From Alphaproteobacteria bacterium (GTDB lineage: Bacteria > Pseudomonadota > Alphaproteobacteria > Reyranellales > Reyranellaceae), in the NCBI GenBank assembly GCA_017307275.1, contig JAFKFK010000045.1:1-39620 (forward strand): DNA of 39,620 bases, in the 5' to 3' direction. Every line of letters starts with the position of its first letter. Within the stretch, counting starts at the first letter, position 1. The notes below the pieces were generated by a model that did not search any database, had not been told where the DNA came from, and saw only the letters and a list, made by a program, of their open reading frames with translations. Both the position numbers and the translations under genes were made by a program. This document shows positions 8,043 through 15,916 of this stretch, in pieces.

Positions 8043-9194
8043 ATGAACAACTATCATTTCGAGGAACACCACCTGCTGCTGCGCGATCAGGTGCGCAAGA
8101 TGGTGCAAAAGCATGTCGCCCCGATCGCCTCGGAGATCGACGAAAACAACCGCTTCCCCGAAGAACTTGTCGAGATCTTCGGCGACATGGGCCTGCTCCA
8201 GCTCTGGGTCCCGCAGGAGTATGGCGGTCCGGGTGGCGACCTGACCTCCGTTTGTCTGGTCAAGGAGGAGATCGGCAAGGTCTCCGAATCGGCCGCCCTC
8301 CTCGCCGCCAACAATTCCTTCGGCCTGATCCTGCCGATCCTCAATTTCGGCACGGAGGAGCAGAAGCGGCACTATCTCGGCCTGTCGGCCAAGGGCCGCA
8401 CCCTCACCGCCGTTGCCATCACCGAACCCAACACAGGCTCCGACGTCTCGTCGATGAAGACGCGCGCGGTGAAGGATGGCGAGAGCTGGGTGCTGAACGG
8501 CGGCAAGATCTACATCACCTTCGGCTCGGTCGCGCACTTCATCCTCGTGTTCGCGCGCACCAGCGAGGGCAAGGGTGCCAACGGCATCTCCGCCTTCATC
8601 GTCGATACCAAGACCAAGGGATTCTCGTTCGGCAAGGAGGATCGCAAGATGGGCATCCGCGGTGTGCCCAACGTGCCGATCTTCTTCGACAATGTCCGCG
8701 TGCCGGCCGAGAACATGATCGGACCGGAGGGGCAGGCCTTCAAAACCTGCATGCGCATCCTCGATCTCAACCGCCCGACGGTCGGCGCAACCGCGGTCGG
8801 CCTGGCGCAGGGCGCGATCGACGCCGCCACTGACTACGCCCGCCAGCGTCAGCAGTTCGGCCGTCCCATCGGTGAGTTCCAGGGTATCCAGTTCATGCTG
8901 GCGGACATGCAGATGCAGACCGAAGCGGCGCGCTGCATGCTCTACGACTGCACGCGCATGGCCGACCGTCAGGAATGGGACGGCTTTTCGGCCAAGGCGT
9001 CGATGGTGAAGTGCTACGCCAGCGACACCGCCATGAAGGTGACGACTGACGCCGTGCAGATCTTCGGCGGCGCGGGCTATATGCGCGACTTCCCCGTCGA
9101 GCGCTTCATGCGCGACGCCAAGATCAATCAGATCTTCGAGGGCACCAACCAGATCCAGCGTCTGGTGATCGCCCGCCACATGCTGCGGAACTGA
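8043..9194 (+). CDS. acyl-CoA dehydrogenase
   Basis: FAD enzyme of 383 residues, starting at the ATG at 8043, eight bases after the previous gene; the frame is open much further upstream but overlaps that gene. Family signatures are AITEPNTGSD (FAD/substrate region) and the C-terminal YARQRQQFGRPIGEFQGIQFMLADM. The catalytic glutamate is Glu366 in FEGTNQIQRLVIARHML, the position used by short/branched-chain and butyryl-type dehydrogenases. It would oxidise an acyl-CoA to a 2-enoyl-CoA and pass electrons to ETF. Its place between the two CoA-transferase-like subunits implies that its product or substrate is shared with that enzyme. Confidence 0.92.
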   Translation: MNNYHFEEHHLLLRDQVRKMVQKHVAPIASEIDENNRFPEELVEIFGDMGLLQLWVPQEYGGPGGDLTSVCLVKEEIGKVSESAALLAANNSFGLILPILNFGTEEQKRHYLGLSAKGRTLTAVAITEPNTGSDVSSMKTRAVKDGESWVLNGGKIYITFGSVAHFILVFARTSEGKGANGISAFIVDTKTKGFSFGKEDRKMGIRGVPNVPIFFDNVRVPAENMIGPEGQAFKTCMRILDLNRPTVGATAVGLAQGAIDAATDYARQRQQFGRPIGEFQGIQFMLADMQMQTEAARCMLYDCTRMADRQEWDGFSAKASMVKCYASDTAMKVTTDAVQIFGGAGYMRDFPVERFMRDAKINQIFEGTNQIQRLVIARHMLRN

Positions 9195-9198
9195 CGCC

Positions 9199-10089
9199 AT
9201 GAAGACCTCCTCCGGCAAGATCGTCGACCTCGCCACCGCCCTCTCTGTCGTTAAAGACGGCATGACCGTCGGCATCGGCGGCTGGATCTTCCACGGCCAG
9301 CCGATGGCGCTGATCCGTGGCCTGATCGCCCGTGGCGTGCGCGACCTCACCCTGGTCCCTGCGCCCGGCAGCGTGGCGCCCGACATGCTGATCGGCGCAG
9401 GCTGCGTAAAGGAGACGGCCTGCGTCTTCATCAGCTTCGAACATCTGGGCCTCGCCCCCAACTTCCGCCGGGCCGCACAGTCTGGGACGGTGAAGGTGCT
9501 GGAGATGGATGGGCCGGGCATCGCGGGCGGATTGCGTGCCGGCGCTTGCGACCTCCCCTACGGGCTGATCCCCGATCTCGGCACCGACCTGCCGAAGGTG
9601 AATCCCAACGGCTATCGCAAGGCCCGCGTGCAGGAAGGCAGCCGGCCGTTGCTCGAAGTGCCGGCGATCAAACCCGACGTGCTGCTGCTCCACGGCCAGC
9701 AAGCCGACGAGGAAGGCAACGTGCAGTATTTCGGCGCGGGCTATTTCGACCTGCTGATGGCGCAGGCCGCCAAGCACGTCATCTGCTCCGTCGATCGCAT
9801 CGTGCCGACGAGCACGGTGCGGCAGTCGGCGCGGCTCACCAAGATTCCATCGGCCTTCGTCGATGCCATCGTGGTGACGCCATTCGGCGCGCATCCCGGC
9901 TGCAGCCCCGGGCTCTACGATCAGGACGAGGCGCACCTCAAGACCTATGTCGCCGCGAGCCGTGACCAGAAGTCCTTCGACTCCTATCTCGATACGTTTG
10001 TACGCAATGGCGGTGGCGAGCCTGCCTATCGCGACAAGATCGGCGCGCAAGCCCTGGCTGCGTTGACCTCGGGCGGAGCGGCGCCGTGA
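9199..10089 (+). CDS. family I CoA-transferase-like alpha subunit (GctA/IpdA-like)
   Basis: This 296-residue protein matches the alpha subunit of glutaconate-type CoA-transferases: an N-terminal KDGMTVGIGGW (20-29), a FISFEHLGLAPNFRRA segment (78-92) and a C-terminal AIVVTPFGAHPGCSPGLYDQDEAHLK. Glu102 in the LEMDG segment lines up, by memory, with a conserved Glu-Met-Asp in IpdA that is reported to matter for catalysis. It begins four bases after the dehydrogenase stop and overlaps the regulator gene by four bases (GTGA). It must work with the beta subunit at 7222. CoA transfer is the default annotation, but the beta subunit lacks the usual nucleophile. Confidence 0.8.
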   Translation: MKTSSGKIVDLATALSVVKDGMTVGIGGWIFHGQPMALIRGLIARGVRDLTLVPAPGSVAPDMLIGAGCVKETACVFISFEHLGLAPNFRRAAQSGTVKVLEMDGPGIAGGLRAGACDLPYGLIPDLGTDLPKVNPNGYRKARVQEGSRPLLEVPAIKPDVLLLHGQQADEEGNVQYFGAGYFDLLMAQAAKHVICSVDRIVPTSTVRQSARLTKIPSAFVDAIVVTPFGAHPGCSPGLYDQDEAHLKTYVAASRDQKSFDSYLDTFVRNGGGEPAYRDKIGAQALAALTSGGAAP

Positions 10090-10808
10090 CCCAGGCCTTC
10101 GCGCCACTCAAACGCAATCGACTGTCGGATCAGGTTTCGACGCAGATCCAGGCGCGCATCGCCGCTGGAGAGCTGCGCTCGGGCGACAAGCTGCCGCCGG
10201 AGCGCGAGCTGGCGGAGAGCTTCGGCGTCAGCCGCGGCGCCGTCCGCGAAGCACTGCGCAGCCTCGAACGCACGGGCCTCATTTCCCTGCAGGCCGGCGC
10301 ACATGGCGGCGCCTTCATCGGCCAAGGCGATCCCGGCCTGATCGGCGACAGCTTCCGCAACCTCTATCAGTTGGGCAGCGTCTCGCTCGATGCGCTCACC
10401 GAGGCGCGGCTGTGGCTGGAAACGACGATCACGCGTATCGCCTGCGCTCGCGCCACCGACAAGGATCTCGCCGCCCTCACCGCCAATGTCGACGAGGCGG
10501 AGCGGTTGCTGCTGGCGAAGCGCTACGACGACAAGATCGACATCCACGTCGAGTTCCACAATCTGCTGGCCCGCGCCACGCACAACGCCGTCATGGTCAT
10601 GCTGATGGGCGCGCTGATGGACGTCATGCGCGACTTCGCCCATGCCGCCGGCGGCGAGCGCCACGACCTCACCATCAAGGCGCGCCGCCGCTTCCTTGCC
10701 AAGCTCGGCGCTCGCGATGCCGACGCTGCCGTCGCCGAGATGACCGAGCATCTGGAAAGCCTCCATGTCCGCTATCGCGACCGCATGAAGGCACGGCCAC
10801 AGCGATGA
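10086..10808 (+). CDS. GntR-family transcription regulator, FadR/FCD subfamily
   Basis: This 240-residue regulator starts at a GTG inside a GTGA overlap with the preceding gene. The N-terminal winged helix is clear: LSDQVSTQIQARIAAGELRSGDKLPPERELAESFGVSRGAVREALRSLERTGLI (about 13-66). An all-helical FCD ligand domain follows, with the metal/ligand His residues expected in HVEFHNLLARATHN. Such proteins usually repress a catabolic operon until an organic acid or acyl-CoA binds. The palindrome at 7163-7177 has the half-sites favoured by this subfamily and lies in the operon's own promoter, so this is its probable target. Confidence 0.9.
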   Translation: MTQAFAPLKRNRLSDQVSTQIQARIAAGELRSGDKLPPERELAESFGVSRGAVREALRSLERTGLISLQAGAHGGAFIGQGDPGLIGDSFRNLYQLGSVSLDALTEARLWLETTITRIACARATDKDLAALTANVDEAERLLLAKRYDDKIDIHVEFHNLLARATHNAVMVMLMGALMDVMRDFAHAAGGERHDLTIKARRRFLAKLGARDADAAVAEMTEHLESLHVRYRDRMKARPQR

Positions 10809-11917
10809 AACCACTCGCCGGCATGCGTGTGCTCGATTTCACCAGCATGATCGCGGGCCCCTATTGCACGCGCCTGCTGGCCGATTGCGGCGCCGAAGTG
10901 CTGAAGGTCGAGGAGCCGCACGGCGACCACATGCGCACCCGCCCACCGCTGCGCGATGGCCACAGCACCTATTTCGGCCACTTGAATGCCGGCAAGAAGA
11001 GCGTCGTGCTCGACCTCAAGAGCGATACAGGCCGCGAGGCCGCTCGACGACTGGCAGCAAGCAGCGACGTGGTGGTCGAGAACTTCCGGCCCGGTGTCAT
11101 GAAGCGGCTCGGCCTCGACTATCCGACACTGGCCGCTGCCAAGCGCGACCTCATCTACTGCTCGATCTCCGGCTTCGGCCAGACCGGTCCGCGCGCCGAG
11201 CAGCCGGCCTATGCTCCGGTCGTCCATGCCGCCAGCGGCTTCGACCATGTGCAGTTCACTTACCAGGACGGCCAGGAACGGCCAGCCAAGACCGGCATCT
11301 TCGTGGCCGACGTGCTGGCCGCGGTCTATGCCTTCGGCGCCGTGCAAACGGCTCTCGTAGGACGGCTGCGTCACGGCAACGGCCAGTTCATCGACGTCGC
11401 GCTGATGGACTCGATGATCAACCTGCTGGTTTTCGAGTGTCAGGAAGCGCAGTTCCCGTCGAAAGATCGCCGGCCGCTCTATGTGCCGATGCGGGCACGC
11501 GACGGCTTCGTGATCGTGGCGCCGGTGAATCAGCGCAATTTCGAACAGCTCGCCGACGCCACCGGCCATCCCGAATGGAAGACCGACCCGCGCTTCGCGA
11601 CCGTCGCGGCGCGCACGACGCACTGGGATGCGTTGATGGAGGCCGTCGAAGGCTGGACTTCGGCGCGCGCCGCGCGGGAGTGCGAGGACAAGTTGATGAA
11701 GGCCGGCGTGCCTTGCTCGCGCTACCTCACCATGGCCGAAGCCATGGCCGATCCACAGCTTGCCGCACGCGGCTCGCTTGCGACGGTGACGGACGGTGCG
11801 GGCGACTTCCGGGTACCCAACCCGCCTTTCAAGTTCGCCGACGGATCGGTGGGCGTCGAACCTGCGGTTCCCGCTCTCGACGCCGACACGAAAGAGGTGC
11901 TGGCGCGCTTCAAATAA
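10805..11917 (+). CDS. CaiB/BaiF-type (family III) CoA-transferase
   Basis: This 370-residue protein starts at the ATG at 10805, in an ATGA overlap with the regulator gene. It opens with PLAGMRVLDFTSMIAGPYCTRLLADCGAEVLKVEEPHGD, the family hallmark. The catalytic aspartate is Asp169 in KTGIFVADVLAAVYA, the same number as in formyl-CoA transferase and CaiB. GRLRHGNGQFIDVALMDSM is also typical. It should move CoA from a donor acyl-CoA to a carboxylic acid without a free intermediate. In this operon it probably activates the imported acid so that the dehydrogenase can act. Donor and acceptor are unknown. Confidence 0.92.
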   Translation: MKPLAGMRVLDFTSMIAGPYCTRLLADCGAEVLKVEEPHGDHMRTRPPLRDGHSTYFGHLNAGKKSVVLDLKSDTGREAARRLAASSDVVVENFRPGVMKRLGLDYPTLAAAKRDLIYCSISGFGQTGPRAEQPAYAPVVHAASGFDHVQFTYQDGQERPAKTGIFVADVLAAVYAFGAVQTALVGRLRHGNGQFIDVALMDSMINLLVFECQEAQFPSKDRRPLYVPMRARDGFVIVAPVNQRNFEQLADATGHPEWKTDPRFATVAARTTHWDALMEAVEGWTSARAARECEDKLMKAGVPCSRYLTMAEAMADPQLAARGSLATVTDGAGDFRVPNPPFKFADGSVGVEPAVPALDADTKEVLARFK

Positions 11918-11936
11918 CAAGCAAAGGGAGGAAACA

Positions 11937-12908
11937 ATGAGGACGAGACGGAGGACGCTTTTAAGTTTGGCCGCAGCAATGACGCTGCTGCCCGCCGCGG
12001 CGATGGCGCAGTATCCCGACAAGCCGATCAAGCTGATCGTGCCCTACTCGCCCGGCGGCACGACCGACATCATGGCGCGCACCCTGCAGGAGCCATTGTC
12101 GAAGGCGCTGGGACAGCCGGTGATCGTCGACAACAAGGCGGGCGCCGCGGGCGCCATCGGCACCAAGCAGGTCGCGACGTCCCCGCCCGATGGCTATACG
12201 TTGATCTTCGGCAACAACGGGCCGAGCGCCATCGTTCCGCTGATCCAGAAGGACGTGGGCTACGATCCGGTCAAGGATTTCGCTCCGGTCTCGCTGGTCT
12301 CGATCGCACCGCTCACCCTCGTGGTGCATCCGAGCGTGCCCGCCACCAACGTCAAGGAACTGATCGCCTGGGCGAAGACGCAGCCCGGCGGCGTCGACTA
12401 CGCCACCGCGGGCGCAGGCTCGCTTGGCCATCTATCGACGGAGCTGTTCGGCAAGGAAGCCGGGATCAAGCTCAACCATGTGCCCTACAAGGGACAGGCG
12501 CCATCGACCATGGCCGTGCTGAACGGCGAAGTGAAACTGCTGCTGACGACCTCGTCGGATACACAGGATGCGGCGGTCAAGTCGGGCAAGCTCAAGCTGC
12601 TGGGCGTCTCTACGCCCAAGCCCTCGCCGCTGATGCCGAGCGCTCCGACCATCGGCCAATCCTTGCCGGGTTACGAAACCGTGGTGTGGTTCGGCATCCT
12701 TGCCCCCGCCGGCACGCCTGCGCCCGTGGTCGCCCGCCTGAACGCGGCGATCCGCGAGGTGCTGGCCCAGCCCGATATCCAGCAGAAGTTCATGGGCTAT
12801 GGCTGCATCGCAACGGCCAGCACGCCGCAGGAGTTCGCAGCGATGATCGCGGCCGAAGTGCCGAAGTGGAAGAGCATCGTCGAGACCGCGAAGATCACGA
12901 CGCAGTGA
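11937..12908 (+). CDS. Bug/TctC-family periplasmic solute-binding protein
   Basis: This 323-residue protein starts at the ATG at 11937 after AGGGAGG. A basic N-region (MRTRRRTLLS) and Ala/Leu core end at AMAQ, a Sec signal peptide. The mature start YPDKPIKLIVPYSPGGTTDIMAR and the NKAGAAGAIGTKQVA segment are diagnostic of the Bug family. Bug proteins bind dicarboxylates, aromatic acids or other carboxylates for TctA/TctB-type transporters, or act as sensors. No TctA or TctB gene lies in the window, so the membrane part is elsewhere or is shared. Last gene of the operon. Confidence 0.93.
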   Translation: MRTRRRTLLSLAAAMTLLPAAAMAQYPDKPIKLIVPYSPGGTTDIMARTLQEPLSKALGQPVIVDNKAGAAGAIGTKQVATSPPDGYTLIFGNNGPSAIVPLIQKDVGYDPVKDFAPVSLVSIAPLTLVVHPSVPATNVKELIAWAKTQPGGVDYATAGAGSLGHLSTELFGKEAGIKLNHVPYKGQAPSTMAVLNGEVKLLLTTSSDTQDAAVKSGKLKLLGVSTPKPSPLMPSAPTIGQSLPGYETVVWFGILAPAGTPAPVVARLNAAIREVLAQPDIQQKFMGYGCIATASTPQEFAAMIAAEVPKWKSIVETAKITTQ

Positions 12909-12916
12909 ATCCGCTA

Positions 12917-12951
12917 CGCCCGGGCCGGCGTCTCAGGCTCGGCCTCGGGCG
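12917..12951. terminator. GC-rich hairpin between convergent genes, possible terminator
   Basis: CGCCCGGGCCG (12917-12927) pairs with CGGCC-T-CGGGCG (12940-12951): an 11-bp stem with one bulged base and a 12-base loop. It sits just after the Bug gene stop and overlaps the last codons of the convergent metallo-hydrolase gene. No T-run follows on either strand, so intrinsic termination would be weak. Confidence 0.35.
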
Positions 12952-13835
12952 TTGTCGTAATCCCAATCAAGCTCGAAGCGCTCGCCGTTCGCCTTCACAT
13001 AGGCGGCGTGCGGCGGCGCAAAATGCGCCGGCATCAGCAGCGCTCCCTGCTCCACGCAATCCGCCAGCAGGGTGTGGCGCGACTTACGTGCAAGGTCGAG
13101 ATCCTCGCAGAAGCGGCTGTTCCACTTCCACAATGGCACTTGCACCGGATTGTGCAGAGCATCGCCGGCAAAGATTGCGCGCCTGCCCCTAGAGGCAAGG
13201 TCGACCCTGATCTGGCCAGGAGTGTGGCCAGGCGTCGGCTTCAACGTCAGGCAGTCACACATGCCGTGCTCGCCCGACACGAACTCCGCCTTCCTGGCCT
13301 CGACGATCGGCAGTACCGAATCGTTGTAGGTGTTGATCTGGTAGGCGTCGGTGTCGGCCTTCTTCGCCATCGCCGCCCAATGGTCGTGGTCGATGAGCGA
13401 CATCACGTACTTGGCGTTGGGAAAGGTCGGCACCCATTTGCCGTTCTCCAGCCGCGTATTCCAGCCGACGTGATCGACATGCAAGTGCGTGCACATCACG
13501 AAGTCGATCTCTTCGGGCTGAACGCCGGCCTCGCGCAGGCGATCGAGATACTTCGTGTCGAGCATGTCGAAGCGCGGCATGCCCGGACGCGGCTTGTGAT
13601 TGCCGCTGCAGGCATCGACCAGGATCGTGTGCTTGCCGGTACGCAGCAGCCAGGAGTGGATCGACGCGATCAGCCGTCCACTCTCGGGCTGGAAGTAGCT
13701 CGGCGCTAGCCAATGCTGCTCGGCAGCGAACGTGTCGGCGTCGAACTCGGGAAAGAAGTCCTTGGCCGGAAAGCCCGGCCCCATCTGCTCCTCGATGCGC
13801 GTGACGCGAACGTCGCCGATCAGCCGGTCCTGCAT
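12933..13835 (-). CDS. metallo-beta-lactamase-fold hydrolase
   Basis: This 300-residue protein starts at the ATG at 13835 with GGGGAGGTGA upstream. The zinc motif is THLHVDHVG (116-124; His117, His119, Asp121, His122). Further ligands are in PTPGHTPGQ and FAGDALHNPVQ, and a final His is in LMPAHFAPPHA. It is close in layout to lactonase/N-acyl-homoserine-lactonase-like members and to other thioester or ester hydrolases. There is no signal peptide, so it is cytoplasmic. It begins five bases after the isomerase-like crotonase gene; with that gene and the alpha/beta hydrolase it forms a three-gene unit of hydrolytic and acyl-CoA functions. Substrate unknown. Confidence 0.88.
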   Translation of the reverse strand: MQDRLIGDVRVTRIEEQMGPGFPAKDFFPEFDADTFAAEQHWLAPSYFQPESGRLIASIHSWLLRTGKHTILVDACSGNHKPRPGMPRFDMLDTKYLDRLREAGVQPEEIDFVMCTHLHVDHVGWNTRLENGKWVPTFPNAKYVMSLIDHDHWAAMAKKADTDAYQINTYNDSVLPIVEARKAEFVSGEHGMCDCLTLKPTPGHTPGQIRVDLASRGRRAIFAGDALHNPVQVPLWKWNSRFCEDLDLARKSRHTLLADCVEQGALLMPAHFAPPHAAYVKANGERFELDWDYDNARGRA

Positions 13836-13840
13836 GGCCT

Positions 13841-14641
13841 TCACCTCCCCTTGAAGTTGGCCTTTCGCTTCTCGAGGAAGGCGTTCAGGCCTTCGAAATG
13901 GTCCTCGGTCGCCGCACAAGCGGCAAGGCCCTCGGCCTCGCGATGGGAATGCTCGTCCCAGGAATTGTCGAACGAGTTGCGGATCAGCTTCTTGGCGACG
14001 CCCAGCGCAAAGGTCGGGCCGTCGGCAAGCTTGCGCGCCATCTTCTCGGTTTCGGCCACGAGCTGATCCTTCGGCACGACCCAGTTCAGGATGTTGTTGG
14101 CCTTGGCTTCTTGGGCCGTAAAGCGTTCGCCGAGCAGCGCGATTTCCAACGCTTTCCGCTCGCCCACGACGCGCGGCAGGAAATAGGTCGCGCCGCCGTC
14201 GGCCGAGAGGCCGATATGGCGATAGGCTAGGGTGAAGAAGGAATCGTCGCTGGCGATGGCGAGATCGCAATTCAGGATCAGCGACAGGCCGAAGCCGGCG
14301 GCAGCACCCTGCACCGAAGCCAGCACCGGCTTGTTCATGCGGCGGATCTGGTAGATCGCCTGGTGCGCCTTCACGACGCGCATCTCGAAGCCCGCGAGGT
14401 GGGCCTCCTTCTCCGTCGTCAGGGACTTGTGGAAGCCCCTGATGTCGCCACCCGCCATGAAATGCGTGCCGGCGCCGCGGATCACCACGCAGCGCACCTT
14501 CGGGTCTTTCTCGAACGACGCGCTATGCTCGACCAGGAGATCGCGCATCTCCATCGACAGCGCGTTCAGCGAGTCCGGACGGTTGAGCGTCAGCCAGCCG
14601 ATGCCGTCTTTGACTTCGGCGAGAACGTGCGGTGCGGACAT
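13841..14641 (-). CDS. crotonase-family protein, isomerase-like active site
   Basis: This 266-residue protein starts at the ATG at 14641 (GAGGAAG ribosome site). The oxyanion-hole parts are FMAGGDIRGF (61-70) and AAAGFGLSLILNCDLAIAS (113-131). Compared with true hydratases, the two glutamates seem to be replaced: Ser120 in GFGLSL and Tyr140 in TLAYRHIGL. Instead it has GLSADGGATYFLPR, with Asp148, as in PaaG-type and dehalogenase-type crotonases. Isomerisation of an acyl-CoA double bond, or another thioester reaction, is therefore more likely than hydration. Its start lies inside the end of the upstream alpha/beta hydrolase gene (52-base overlap), which suggests coupled translation. Confidence 0.88.
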   Translation of the reverse strand: MSAPHVLAEVKDGIGWLTLNRPDSLNALSMEMRDLLVEHSASFEKDPKVRCVVIRGAGTHFMAGGDIRGFHKSLTTEKEAHLAGFEMRVVKAHQAIYQIRRMNKPVLASVQGAAAGFGLSLILNCDLAIASDDSFFTLAYRHIGLSADGGATYFLPRVVGERKALEIALLGERFTAQEAKANNILNWVVPKDQLVAETEKMARKLADGPTFALGVAKKLIRNSFDNSWDEHSHREAEGLAACAATEDHFEGLNAFLEKRKANFKGR

Positions 14642-15516
14642 GCGGATACTTCCTCGAGTGATGATGTCCGGCCAGTTTGCCCCAAATGAGTGCCGAGCCA
14701 ATCGGCAATTTCATCCCAGGACTGTCGCGGCATCGACTTGCGGAAGAAGCCGAAGTGACCGACGGCATCGGTTCCGAGATCACCCGGCGCGAGATGAAGA
14801 CGCTCGACCGCAGCGTTCGGATAATAGGGCCGCAGCGCTTCGACTGCGTCCAGCGGTGCAATGGGATCGTCGGTGAAACTCATCCAGCGCAACGGGAACG
14901 AGACGTCCGCATTGTGAGGTCTCAGGGGCGCCCCCTGTGCGTCGCAAACATAGTGGCGCGACCGACCCCAGCGCGCCCAGTTCCGCGCCACCCCGCCCGG
15001 CAAATTCGCCGTGCCGATCCACGCTCCGGGGAAACGGCCGGTAAGGGCTGTGAGGCCCGGGATCAGGAACCACCACAAGGCCAGCATGCGCAGACGGCGG
15101 CGTCCCGCCGGCCAATGCCGCCAATGGCCGCTCTGGCTACAAATCAGCACGGCAGCATCCAGGCCGCCGATATTATCGGCAAGGCCCAGTACCTGGCCGC
15201 CAAACGAATGGCCGATCACCGCGCGTGGCAAGCCGGGTGCCAGTGCCGCGAGATGGTCGATCATCGATGCCTGATCGACCCTGCCCCACTGCTCCATGGT
15301 CGCGTCGCGTGGTTTGTCCGATCCACCGAGACCACGATAGTCGTAGGTCAGGACAACGAAGCCGCGCTCGGCGAGATGTCGGGCGAACGCCGCATAGAAC
15401 TGGCGTGGAATTCCCGTGCCGCTGTTCAGCAGGACGGCTCCGCCGTTCGGGGCAGCAGGCTCGAAGAGGCTGGCGGCGAGCTTGACGCCGTCGCGCGCGG
15501 CGAGAAGGAGATCCAT
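14590..15516 (-). CDS. alpha/beta hydrolase
   Basis: This 308-residue protein begins at the ATG at 15516; a GTG seven codons upstream has no better ribosome site. The nucleophile elbow is GHSFGG (Ser104), a DYRGLGGSDKP turn precedes it, the acid is probably Asp216 or Asp217 in SFTDDPIAP, and the base is His254 in VGHFGFF. The catalytic triad is therefore complete. The overall pattern resembles predicted hydrolases of COG4757. The last 17 or so residues are encoded inside the start of the next gene and read like an out-of-frame tail (VSACPHRTFSPKSKT). Esterase or thioesterase activity is inferred; no substrate is evident. Confidence 0.85.
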   Translation of the reverse strand: MDLLLAARDGVKLAASLFEPAAPNGGAVLLNSGTGIPRQFYAAFARHLAERGFVVLTYDYRGLGGSDKPRDATMEQWGRVDQASMIDHLAALAPGLPRAVIGHSFGGQVLGLADNIGGLDAAVLICSQSGHWRHWPAGRRRLRMLALWWFLIPGLTALTGRFPGAWIGTANLPGGVARNWARWGRSRHYVCDAQGAPLRPHNADVSFPLRWMSFTDDPIAPLDAVEALRPYYPNAAVERLHLAPGDLGTDAVGHFGFFRKSMPRQSWDEIADWLGTHLGQTGRTSSLEEVSACPHRTFSPKSKTASAG

Positions 15517-15583
15517 GCCGCCAGTCCACCGCGACACAACGGCAGCGACAAACGCTTTGGCAGGCGTTCGCCGTGAATGGGAT

Positions 15584-15916
15584 TCAACCCGGCGTGCGGT
15601 GAGGTGCGAACAGGATGATGCCGGCGCCGATCAGGCAGACCAGGGCGCCGGTGATATCCCAGCGGTCAGGTCGCGTTCCCTCGACCAGCCACAGCCAGAC
15701 GAGCGTCGCGGCGATATAGACGCCGCCATAGGCGGCATAGGCGCGGCCGGCGGCATCGGAATCGATGAAGGTCAGGAGCCACGCAAAGAGCACCAATGCC
15801 ACGGCACCCGGCACCACCCACCAAACCGAAGCGCCCAGACGCAGCCACGCCCAGAAGGCGAAGCAGCCGGCGATCTCAAGGAAGGCCGCACCGACATAGG
15901 CGAGGATAGATTTCAT
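15584..15916 (-). CDS. UPF0060 (YnfA-like) small membrane protein
   Basis: This 110-residue protein has four membrane helices: 1-22, 28-50, 62-80 and 88-105. It carries the conserved signatures of the UPF0060 family: AAFLEIAGCFAFWAWLR, GRAYAAYGGVYIAATLVWLW and DRWDITGALVCLIGAGIILF. The fold is like half of a small multidrug-resistance transporter, and E. coli YnfA has been linked to efflux of toxic compounds. It overlaps the LysR regulator gene by four bases and is cotranscribed with it. Family assignment is firm; the transported compound is unknown. Confidence 0.92.
   Translation of the reverse strand: MKSILAYVGAAFLEIAGCFAFWAWLRLGASVWWVVPGAVALVLFAWLLTFIDSDAAGRAYAAYGGVYIAATLVWLWLVEGTRPDRWDITGALVCLIGAGIILFAPHRTPG

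Noticed and set aside
7665..9521. 618-codon minus-strand frame across the CoA-transferase-like and dehydrogenase genes
   Set aside because: Spans gene borders of the real operon and lacks any recognisable motif.
7222..10089. Naming the pair ipdA/ipdB and assigning steroid ring degradation
   Set aside because: The resemblance is at family level only; no other steroid-ring genes are present in the window.
10412..10804. N-terminal extension of the CaiB-type gene
   Set aside because: The open frame continues upstream through the GntR gene, but the family start (MKPLAGMRVLDF) and the ATGA overlap fix the start at 10805.
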